From contig NBMG01000077.1 in assembly GCA_002084865.1 (NCBI GenBank), forward strand, positions 1 to 5,387: a stretch of DNA of 5,387 nucleotides, in the 5' to 3' direction. The notes under the pieces are model-generated. The model searched no databases and was not told the DNA's origin. It saw only the letters and a program-made list of their open reading frames with translations. The position numbers and the translations under genes were made by a program. The stretch is from Candidatus Atribacteria bacterium 4572_76. Its GTDB lineage: Bacteria > Atribacterota > Phoenicimicrobiia > Phoenicimicrobiales > Phoenicimicrobiaceae. Positions 1 through 5,387 of this stretch are shown here, in pieces. Each line of letters begins with the position of its first letter. The stretch's first letter is position 1.

Positions 1-704
1 AAAATATATTCCATTACTTTTTCATCCGGTCTAATATAAGTAGCTTTTGCCCCCATTTCTACAGACATATTACAAAGGACTAACCTTTCATCTAAAGATA
101 GTTCTTTTACTGCTTCTCCGTCAAACTCTGTAGCTTTATATAAAGCTACATCTGTTCCCAATTGGGAGATAATATAAAGAATGATATCTTTAGCCATAAT
201 TCCTTTCTTGATTTTTCCGGTAATATTAATCTTTATAATTTCTGGAACTCTCAGCCATATTTCACCGGTAAGTAAAACTGCTGCCATATCTGTCGCTCCA
301 ATTCCGGTAGAAAAAGCGCCAAAAGCTCCATGAGTTGTGGTATGAGAATCAGTTGCCACCAACATCATTCCTGGCCAAACCAAGCCTTCTTCCGGCATCA
401 CCTGATGACACACTCCCCGATTAATATCAAAGAAATGTTTTATACCTTGCTCCTGAGCAAATTCCCGCATTTTTCTCTGATTTTCTGCAGCTTTAATGGT
501 AGGGGCGGGAGCATAATGGTCCATAACAAAGGTTATTTTTTGTGGATTCCAAACTTTATCCCCTTCCATCTCTTTGAAAGATAATAGCACTTGTAAATAT
601 AAATCATTTATCTCTGCCAAATCTACTTTGGCAATAACAAATTCACCGGGTTTCACTTTATTCCGACCAGCAGCCTGAGCTAAAATCTTATATAAAGGAT
701 GCAT
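1..704 (-). CDS. Aconitase-superfamily hydratase large subunit, LeuC/DmdA/HacA type (partial)
   Basis: The N-terminal 234 residues of a [4Fe-4S] hydro-lyase large subunit; the C-terminal part lies beyond the window's left edge. This superfamily moves a hydroxyl group by dehydration and rehydration of substrates such as 3-isopropylmalate, 2,3-dimethylmalate or homocitrate. Seen here: an Asp62-His63 pair (MDHYAPAP), GVCHQVMPEEG at 97-107, and DSHTTTHGAFGAFSTGIGAT starting at 119. From family knowledge these match the aconitase Asp-His and Asp-Ser-His active-site residues. NMSVEMGAK at 212-220 is also a family motif. The cysteine cluster binding Fe-S would lie in the unseen part. The ATG at 704 fits because family similarity begins within a few residues (YKILAQAAGR); the ribosome site is weak (AGTGAG). 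It starts 27 bp after the larA remnant, so it is probably cotranscribed. TRAP and racemase neighbours argue for a catabolic role rather than leucine synthesis, but that is inference. Family is secure; substrate is not. Confidence 0.9.
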   Translation of the reverse strand, partial: MHPLYKILAQAAGRNKVKPGEFVIAKVDLAEINDLYLQVLLSFKEMEGDKVWNPQKITFVMDHYAPAPTIKAAENQRKMREFAQEQGIKHFFDINRGVCHQVMPEEGLVWPGMMLVATDSHTTTHGAFGAFSTGIGATDMAAVLLTGEIWLRVPEIIKINITGKIKKGIMAKDIILYIISQLGTDVALYKATEFDGEAVKELSLDERLVLCNMSVEMGAKATYIRPDEKVMEYI

Positions 705-731
705 TTAAAATATTCTCACTTTCATAAAAAA

Positions 732-1825
732 TTAAATTATTTTAGGCACAGTATTATTCCCTGAAGGAAGAATATATGCTTGGAAATCTTCTCCATATTT
801 ATCTTTAACATAATTTAGAGCTTGGGAAATATCCTCCAAAGGAATGAAAAATAATTTACGTACTTTATCCTGAGGTAAAGAAGAAATTAAAATCACTTCT
901 ACTTCTTTTACCACCCTGGCAATAGCAAAAGCTTTGTGACCACCTAAAACAAATTTCTTTTCTAAACGTTTTATTATATCGTCTGGAGTATTTGCTTCTT
1001 CTATCCACTTTTCAAAAATAGCTTCTCCATAACCCTCTTTTTACAGGCTTTTACACCTTTCAACCATGATTTATACAATTCTCCTGCCACAATTTCAATA
1101 ATTTCGCGATGCTCATTAGTTACTACATTAATATTAAAATCCACTCCAACTTTCTCTGCTGCCTCCTGCATCTCTTCATGGACAGGATTATCTTCAATAT
1201 TTCCTGAGCGAGCATCAGGATGAACCATTTGAGCATGATTAGCTTCAATAGTCTTTCTCCCACAAATACCGGGAAGGATGGATTTTCTTCCCCCAGAAAA
1301 ACCAGCCATGTAATGTGGAACTATTACTCCGGTAGTGATAATAAAATCTACATTTGAAACAATCGGATCAATCCAGAGCTCATTACCACTTTTTAATTTA
1401 CCCAAATCTTTTAAGTAAGGGTCATTACCATTATGGTTGATGAATTTATAAGTAGAAGATATGTCTTCTCCAAATATATTCTCTATTTCTTTTTTTGAAT
1501 TATTTCTATGAATTCCGGTAGCAATTATAAATATAATATTTTTTCTTTTTATCCCAATTTGTTTTAATTCATCTAAAAGAGGAGGTAATATTATTTTATA
1601 AGGAGTTGGTCGGGTAATATCATTTACGATTATTAATATATTCTGAGCTTCTTTTTGAATAATCAAATTTCTTAAAGAAGGGCAGCCAATCGGATTTTTT
1701 AATAAACCTTTTAGTTTGCCTTCTGGGTTCAGCAAAAGCTCTTGTTCTTCTGAACTTAATATCTTTAATATATTTTTATTTTTTAAAGAAAATCTAATAG
1801 ACCCTTGACCATATTTTAATTCCAT
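732..1825 (-). pseudogene. larA: LarA-family (lactate racemase-like) nickel-pincer racemase, internal deletion plus frameshift
   Basis: LarA-family enzymes invert 2-hydroxy acids (lactate; malate and sugar acids in some homologues) using a nickel-pincer nucleotide cofactor. The first frame (1825 to 1001) encodes 274 residues with TRPTP (Arg72), TGIHR (His106), HYMAGFSGGRK (His171, Lys181) and NHAQMVHP (His197). Their spacing matches Arg75, His108, His174, Lys184 and His200 of Lactobacillus plantarum LarA. After Cys261 the frame is lost. A second frame, open from 1040 to 732, encodes the family's C-terminus: KEGYGEAIFEKW, then KFVLGGHKAFAIARV, ending LPSGNNTVPKII. The two pieces total about 364 residues against roughly 420 for the family. 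The gap of about 55 residues should contain the NLYQAQK-type active-site segment, so activity is probably lost. The ATG at 1825 has an excellent AGGAGG (1836-1841), 10 nt away. The 67-bp gap from dctM is AT-only and has no strong terminator, so cotranscription with dctM is likely. Pseudogene or assembly error; family assignment is secure. Confidence 0.88.
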
Positions 1826-1892
1826 ATAATATTAACCTCCTTCTAAGCAAAAAAAACATATTTTTTCTATAATTAAAAAAACTATAATTTAA

Positions 1893-3170
1893 TTATCTTC
1901 CTAATAAATGAGGAATAAAAAGTATAATTTGCGGAAAATAAGTTAAAATTAATAAATCTACGATAAGAACTATCAAATAAGGAAGTATGGCTTTAGTTAT
2001 TTTTTCGATAGGAAGTTTGGCAATGCCAGATACTACAAAAAGATCAAGACCAACTGGTGGGGTAATACAACCAATAGCCAAATTCACTATCATAAGCACT
2101 CCGAAAAAAACGGGATTTATACCAAAAGACATAGCTACCGGAAAAAGAATAGGAACTAATATAACTACTGCTGCAGAAGCGTTTATTAGAGTGCCAACAA
2201 ATAATAATAATAAATTAACTAACATTAAAAATACAATATGATTAGTACTGATTGAAACCATAAAAGTAGCTACTTTATGCGGCACCTGGGCATTGGTTAA
2301 GATCCAACCAAAGAGGTTTGCTCCTCCGACAATAAACATAATAACTGTAGTATTTATAGCTGCATTTAATATTACAGAAGGCAAATTTTTAAAACTTAGT
2401 TCTTTATATACAAACATACCAATGATTAATCCATATACCGCCGCTACTGCTGCGGCTTCAGTAGGAGTAAATATCCCCCCATATATTCCTCCTAAAATAA
2501 TTACCGGCATCATTAAAGCCAAAAAACTATCTTTAAAAGATCTAAGTACGTTCATTACAGAAAAACTACCTTTCGCTTTGATGCCTTTCTTTTTACAGAG
2601 AAAATAACTAACAATACACATAGATACACCCATAATTATTCCGGGAGCAAAACCTCCTAAAAAGAGGTCTCCAATGGAAACTCCCGCTGTAATTCCAAAA
2701 ACTACCAGAGTAATACTGGGTGGTATTACTATACCCGTAGTCCCTCCTGAGGCTATAATAGCTGCGGCAAAATCTCTTTTATAGCCACTTTTTTCCATTT
2801 CATCAAATAAGGTAGAACCAAGAGCAGCAGTAGTGGCAGCAGAAGAACCAGAGATTGCTGCAAAGAACATCCCGGTTACTGCTACTACCAAAGCTAATCC
2901 TCCTCTAACAAACCCTACTAACGAATTAGCAAAATTTACCAATCTTTTAGTAACTCCTCCTGAAGCCATAAAGGAACCAGCTAACATAAAAAAAGGAATA
3001 GCCATAAAAGAAAATGAATCTATGGCAGTAAACATTCTCTGAGTAACAACAATTAAAGGAATTTTTATAACAGTATAGATAACTATTGCAGTTGATAATC
3101 CTAATGCAACCCCAATAGGCGTTCCTATAACCAGTAATAATACAAAACTACCAAATATTATCAGTAACAA
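1893..3170 (-). CDS. dctM: TRAP transporter large membrane subunit DctM
   Basis: The 425-residue large permease subunit of a tripartite ATP-independent periplasmic (TRAP) transporter. It is expected to carry the transport path and to couple uptake of an organic acid to an ion gradient, usually sodium. Length and motifs are typical: RGGLALVVAVTGMFFAAISG followed by SSAATTAALG (89-118), the IPPS turn (149-152), GGIFTPTEAAAVAAVYG (231-247), INASAAVVILVPIL (329-342) and TPPVGLDLFVV (370-380). Hydrophobic segments run from residue 1 to about 420, consistent with a dozen or so membrane helices or hairpins. The start is TTG at 3170: an in-frame TGA lies just upstream, there is no upstream ATG, and a GAGGTGA ribosome site sits 7 nt away. 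It follows dctQ by 35 bp, so the two are surely one operon. The gene appears intact. The substrate cannot be read from this subunit. Confidence 0.97.
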   Translation of the reverse strand: MLLIIFGSFVLLLVIGTPIGVALGLSTAIVIYTVIKIPLIVVTQRMFTAIDSFSFMAIPFFMLAGSFMASGGVTKRLVNFANSLVGFVRGGLALVVAVTGMFFAAISGSSAATTAALGSTLFDEMEKSGYKRDFAAAIIASGGTTGIVIPPSITLVVFGITAGVSIGDLFLGGFAPGIIMGVSMCIVSYFLCKKKGIKAKGSFSVMNVLRSFKDSFLALMMPVIILGGIYGGIFTPTEAAAVAAVYGLIIGMFVYKELSFKNLPSVILNAAINTTVIMFIVGGANLFGWILTNAQVPHKVATFMVSISTNHIVFLMLVNLLLLFVGTLINASAAVVILVPILFPVAMSFGINPVFFGVLMIVNLAIGCITPPVGLDLFVVSGIAKLPIEKITKAILPYLIVLIVDLLILTYFPQIILFIPHLLGR

Positions 3171-3177
3171 TATTATT

Positions 3178-3184
3178 TCACCTC
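3178..3184 (-). promoter_or_regulatory. Ribosome binding site of dctM that fixes a TTG start
   Basis: GAGGTGA on the minus strand ends 7 nt before the TTG at 3170. It matches the anti-Shine-Dalgarno consensus well and supports TTG as the dctM start in the absence of any in-frame ATG. Confidence 0.75.
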
Positions 3185-3205
3185 AATTCTATATTAAATC
3201 TAAAT

Positions 3206-3673
3206 TTAGACATCAGAATGTAAAGTATCACTAATTAAAATTAATATATTACAAAACATTACAAAGGAAGCTGCAGGTATAGCAAAATAAACATAAGACA
3301 TAGAAATTCTTAAAGCAGGGGAAAGTTGATAAGAAGTTAATATCATCATCTTTATACCATTATAAAATAGAATTATTACAAATGATAAAGTGCAAATATA
3401 AGCAATGATTTTAATATATTTAGCTACCTTACCTTTTAATTTTTGTGTTAAAACCTCCATTACAATATGCCCATTTTCCCTTGCAACTACAGCAGTCCCA
3501 AAAAATACCGTATATACAAATAGATATCTTGCTAATTCTTCAGAAAAAGTTAAAGAATGATGTAAAACGTAGCGAAAAATAACCTGAAAAAAAATAATTA
3601 ACAACATTATGCTCATAGAAGCAATAGTAGCATATTTTAAATATTTATTAATACTATCTATAATTTTTCTCAA
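3206..3673 (-). CDS. dctQ: TRAP transporter small membrane subunit DctQ
   Basis: The 155-residue small membrane subunit of the TRAP transporter, which pairs with DctM and helps dock the substrate-loaded DctP. Four hydrophobic stretches are visible at about residues 14-34, 49-65, 85-105 and 126-147, the usual DctQ topology. The hallmark QVIFRYVLHHSLTFSEELAR (30-49), continuing YLFVYTVFFGTAVVAREN, is a clear family match. The start is TTG at 3673, with an in-frame TGA just upstream and AAAGGAG 10 nt away. An ATG at 3683 lies in another frame and stops after nine codons. It sits between dctP (83 bp upstream, with a hairpin in the gap) and dctM (35 bp downstream). The small and large subunits are separate genes here, not the fused form seen in many TRAP systems. 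Intact. Confidence 0.95.
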   Translation of the reverse strand: MRKIIDSINKYLKYATIASMSIMLLIIFFQVIFRYVLHHSLTFSEELARYLFVYTVFFGTAVVARENGHIVMEVLTQKLKGKVAKYIKIIAYICTLSFVIILFYNGIKMMILTSYQLSPALRISMSYVYFAIPAASFVMFCNILILISDTLHSDV

Positions 3674-3683
3674 ACTTTGTCAT

Positions 3684-3690
3684 CTCCTTT
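3684..3690 (-). promoter_or_regulatory. Ribosome binding site of dctQ that fixes a TTG start
   Basis: AAAGGAG on the minus strand lies 10 nt before the TTG at 3673. The nearby ATG (3681-3683) touches this site directly, leaving no spacer, and opens only a nine-codon frame, so TTG is the better start. Confidence 0.7.
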
Positions 3691-3693
3691 TGA

Positions 3694-3737
3694 AAAACAA
3701 ATCAGTGGGCAAGGGAAATAAATATCCCTTGCCCACT
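3694..3737 (-). terminator. Intergenic hairpin after dctP, partial terminator or mRNA stabiliser
   Basis: Positions 3704-3716 and 3725-3737 form a perfect 13-bp inverted repeat (AGTGGGCAAGGGA and its complement) around an 8-nt loop. It is by far the most GC-rich element in this AT-rich stretch. Reading on the minus strand, the stem is followed by the T-rich TTTGTTTTT at 3694-3702, as in an intrinsic terminator for dctP. The plus-strand side has no T run. Because dctQ begins only 30 bp beyond the stem with no room for a clear promoter, the element is probably leaky: it would end some transcripts after dctP or protect its 3' end, giving more receptor than membrane subunits. The structure is seen; its function is inferred. 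Confidence 0.8.
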
Positions 3738-3756
3738 TTACTACAAAATTTAATAT

Positions 3757-4770
3757 TTATAAATATTTTTCGTATTCCACACATTCTTCTGGTTTTATAT
3801 TTACTATTCTTTCAATATTTTCTTTTCCTACTTTATCTTCAAACATCTTCCATACTCCCGCAGTAGCTTTTCTGAATGGTTCTTTATCTACTTTAATTAC
3901 TTCAGTAAGACCACTGTCTATTACCTTTTTCCACATATCATTATCTGATGCAGAACACTGGGCACGATGCCAATCTAAAGCTTCATTAGCACTGGCAACC
4001 ATAGCTTCTTGGTATTCTTTAGGTAATTTCTTCCAGGTAATCATACTAATTAATAAAGGTTCAGCTGAATAGGTATGTTCGGTTAGGGATATATATTTTT
4101 GGACTTCAAAAAACCTTTTAGTCCAAATATGAGATACCGGGTTTTCTTGTCCGTCTACTGTTCCTTGTTGTAAAGCAGTAAAAAGTTCTCCAAATGCCAT
4201 AGGAGTAGGATTGGCTCCTAATGCCTTCATCATCTCGATATATACCGGTTGTTCCATTACTCTAATCTTTAAACCTTTCATATCTTCTGGGGTCCTTACT
4301 GGTCTTACATTATTAGTAAGATTCCTAACACCATTTTCGGCAAAAACTAATAATTTCATTCCTTTTGATTCCAATTTTTTACCAATTTCCATTCCTATGG
4401 TATCTAAGGCTTTATAAGTATGTGGTTTATCCCTAAATATAAAAGGTAAATCAAATACTGCCATTTCGGGAAGAAAATTACCTAATACAGCAGTACTGGT
4501 TAAGGTCATATCTACTGTACCAAAAGTTAAGCCTTCTATTAAATCTCTCTGATTTCCCAATTGACTACTGGGAAAAACTTGGACTTCTACTCCTCCATTA
4601 GTTTTTTCTTTAACTAATTCGGCAAATTTTACCGCAAATTTAGCATAAGGTTTTTCAGTATTAGCAACATGCCCTAATTTCAAAACATATTTAGGTTCAG
4701 CAAAAGTAAAACTACTTAACAATAAAATAGCTATTAAACTAATCACAAGTATTAAAGATACTTTCTTCAT
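3757..4770 (-). CDS. dctP: TRAP transporter solute-binding protein DctP
   Basis: The 337-residue extracytoplasmic receptor of the TRAP transporter, of the DctP (C4-dicarboxylate and related acids) family. It captures the substrate outside the membrane and delivers it to DctQM. A signal peptide is plain: MKK, a hydrophobic core, then SSFTFA with predicted cleavage after Ala24. There is no lipobox cysteine, so it is soluble or periplasmic. The mature domain begins with the usual YVLKLGHVAN. Other family motifs are ENGVRNLTNN (145-154), DMKGLKIRV (163-171), and ALGANPTPMAFGELFTALQQ (183-202) followed by GTVDGQENP. Arg170 in the KIR motif is the residue that in this family normally pairs with the substrate carboxylate. 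The ATG at 4770 follows AGGAG by 6 nt. It is the first gene of dctPQM. The ligand is most likely a small mono- or dicarboxylic (hydroxy) acid by family and context; sequence alone does not decide it. Confidence 0.97.
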   Translation of the reverse strand: MKKVSLILVISLIAILLLSSFTFAEPKYVLKLGHVANTEKPYAKFAVKFAELVKEKTNGGVEVQVFPSSQLGNQRDLIEGLTFGTVDMTLTSTAVLGNFLPEMAVFDLPFIFRDKPHTYKALDTIGMEIGKKLESKGMKLLVFAENGVRNLTNNVRPVRTPEDMKGLKIRVMEQPVYIEMMKALGANPTPMAFGELFTALQQGTVDGQENPVSHIWTKRFFEVQKYISLTEHTYSAEPLLISMITWKKLPKEYQEAMVASANEALDWHRAQCSASDNDMWKKVIDSGLTEVIKVDKEPFRKATAGVWKMFEDKVGKENIERIVNIKPEECVEYEKYL

Positions 4771-4955
4771 TTTTCTCTCCTTTATTTTTCTAATTTTAAT
4801 TTGACTTTAAAAAACTACTTACATATAAATAATCTAAGTTATCACCCCCCCCTTTTTTTTTAAAACTGTCGATTTTTCTCCAGGTTGTATTATGTTTTTT
4901 TATGGTCACGGAATAATTTTTAAAATAAAGTTATTTCATTTATTAAAAAATGTTT
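4771..4955 (-). other. Non-coding leader between malic enzyme remnant and dctP
   Basis: A 185-bp AT-rich gap, the longest in the window, with no convincing reading frame and no strong terminator hairpin for the upstream gene. It ends in the dctP ribosome site (AAAGGAGAG, 4775-4783). It should hold the dctPQM promoter if there is one. Weak candidates are a TCGACA at 4867-4872 and the AT-rich TTATTTATATG around 4824-4834, but no -35/-10 pair has good spacing, so none is called. Its main landmark is the A9G8 run described separately. Confidence 0.5.
4845..4861 (-). repeat. Homopolymer run A9G8 upstream of dctP
   Basis: On the minus strand nine A are followed directly by eight G, about 75 bp before the dctP start. 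A G8 run is conspicuous in DNA this AT-rich. Long G runs are known sites of slipped-strand length change and, in promoter regions, can tune expression by altering spacing. That role is only a possibility here, and the run length is also prone to sequencing error. Confidence 0.75.
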
Positions 4956-5387
4956 TTATATTCTTGCCACTCCACTTTTTATTGCTGCCTGAGCTACTGC
5001 TTCTGATTCCCGCTCTACCACCCGAGGGTCAAAGGCATCTGCGATAACATTATCATCGCTTAATTCATCAGGCATCTGCGATAACATTATCATCGCTTAA
5101 TTCATCTTCTGATATTAGAGAAGCCAGGGCATAGGCAGCGGCTAATTTCATCTCTTCGTTTATCTGACTGGCTCTTACTTTTAGGGCTCCCTTGAAGATA
5201 GCGGGGAAACCGAGACAATTGTTAACCTGGTTCGGGAAATCAGAACGACCGGTACACACAATGCGAGCTCCGGCTTTTTTGGCTACATCAGGCATAATCT
5301 CCGGGGTAGGATTGGCCATGGCAAAGATAATAGAATCAGAGGCCATAGTCTTTACCATCTCCGGTTTTAGAACTCCGGCTACCGATA
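4956..5387 (-). pseudogene. Malic enzyme, C-terminal part, frameshifted by a tandem duplication (partial)
   Basis: The C-terminal portion of a malic enzyme, which oxidatively decarboxylates malate to pyruvate and CO2 with reduction of NAD(P). The gene enters from the right edge. The visible frame reads SVAGVLKPEMVKTMASDS, then IIFAMANPTPEIMPDVAKKA, TGRSDFPNQVNNCLGFP, FKGALKVRASQINEEMKLAA and AYALASLISEDELSDDNVIADA, all characteristic of the family's NAD-binding domain. At that point a 37-bp tandem duplication brings in a TGA (5068-5070). Skipping one copy restores the normal family ending, FDPRVVERESEAVAQAAIKS then GVARI and a TAA at 4956-4958, which would add 25 residues. The present product therefore lacks its last 25 residues; whether it remains active is unknown. 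NAD versus NADP preference cannot be judged from this part. It points the same way as dctP but is 185 bp away, so operon membership is unproven. Family very sure; pseudogene status depends on the duplication being real. Confidence 0.9.
5033..5106. repeat. Perfect 37-bp tandem duplication inside the malic enzyme gene
   Basis: Positions 5033-5069 and 5070-5106 are identical 37-bp units placed head to tail. Each begins AGGCATCTGCGATAACATTA on the plus strand and ends TTAATTCATC. Because 37 is not a multiple of three, the extra copy shifts the frame and creates a stop at the copy boundary. The lack of any difference between copies points to a recent slippage event or an assembly artefact. Confidence 0.97.

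Noticed and set aside
330..584. Plus-strand open frame of 84 codons
   Set aside because: It lies wholly inside the well-conserved hydratase gene on the other strand, has no family-like features and no good ribosome site.
705..725. Six-codon mini-frame (MKVRIF) ending in TAA directly before the hydratase ATG
   Set aside because: Could in principle be a coupling leader, but it has no ribosome site of its own and is too short to separate from chance.
1034..1045. Programmed -1 frameshift joining the two larA frames at the TAAAAAG run
   Set aside because: The shift would be in the right direction, but the base before the two lysine codons is T, so it is not a proper A-AAA-AAG slippery site. Even a perfect shift would still leave about 55 conserved residues missing.
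1867..1889. Direct repeat CTATAATT separated by seven A between dctM and larA
   Set aside because: Eight bases of pure AT-biased sequence in an AT-rich gap; expected by chance and not a convincing operator or terminator.
1987..3042. Several plus-strand open frames opposite dctM
   Set aside because: Their residues (rich in Thr, Pro, Asn and Ile) are the expected antisense of a membrane protein gene; dctM has clear family motifs throughout.
3609..3866. Plus-strand 85-codon frame across the dctP-dctQ gap
   Set aside because: It overlaps the ends of two secure genes and runs through the hairpin; no recognisable protein.
5033..5106. CRISPR-like or satellite repeat
   Set aside because: Only two copies with no spacer, inside a coding gene; a simple tandem duplication explains it.

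Overview
The window is an AT-rich bacterial segment in which every recognisable gene lies on the minus strand, so the genes read from high to low coordinates. In that order they are: the 3' end of a malic enzyme gene (broken by a 37-bp tandem duplication), a complete three-gene TRAP transporter (dctP, dctQ, dctM), a LarA-family hydroxy-acid racemase gene broken by an internal deletion and frameshift, and the 5' part of an aconitase-superfamily hydratase large subunit of the LeuC/DmdA type, which runs off the left edge.

The low GC content, purine-rich Shine-Dalgarno sites, TTG starts and gene families (TRAP import, nickel-pincer LarA racemase, malic enzyme) suggest an anaerobic, fermentative bacterium, for example one of the Clostridia, Atribacterota or Thermotogota. 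This is inference from gene content and composition only; there is no phylogenetic marker in the window.

Layout: 4956-5387 malic enzyme remnant; 4771-4955 non-coding leader of dctP with an unusual A9G8 homopolymer run; 3757-4770 dctP (secreted solute receptor); 3704-3737 a strong hairpin between dctP and dctQ; 3206-3673 dctQ and 1893-3170 dctM (membrane subunits, both starting at TTG behind clear ribosome sites); 732-1825 larA-like pseudogene; 1-704 LeuC/DmdA-like large subunit, partial.

Taken together the genes look like a module for taking up and metabolising a small hydroxy acid or dicarboxylate: import by TRAP, stereochemical inversion at a 2-hydroxy acid by the LarA homologue, (de)hydration by the aconitase-type enzyme, and oxidative decarboxylation of malate to pyruvate by malic enzyme. 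The substrate cannot be fixed from sequence. The most notable observation is that the genes on both sides of an apparently intact transporter carry frame-breaking rearrangements: one a perfect tandem duplication, the other a deletion at a short lysine-codon repeat. They could be genome decay, reversible slippage (phase variation) or assembly error. I found no evidence of a new defence, RNA or mobile system.
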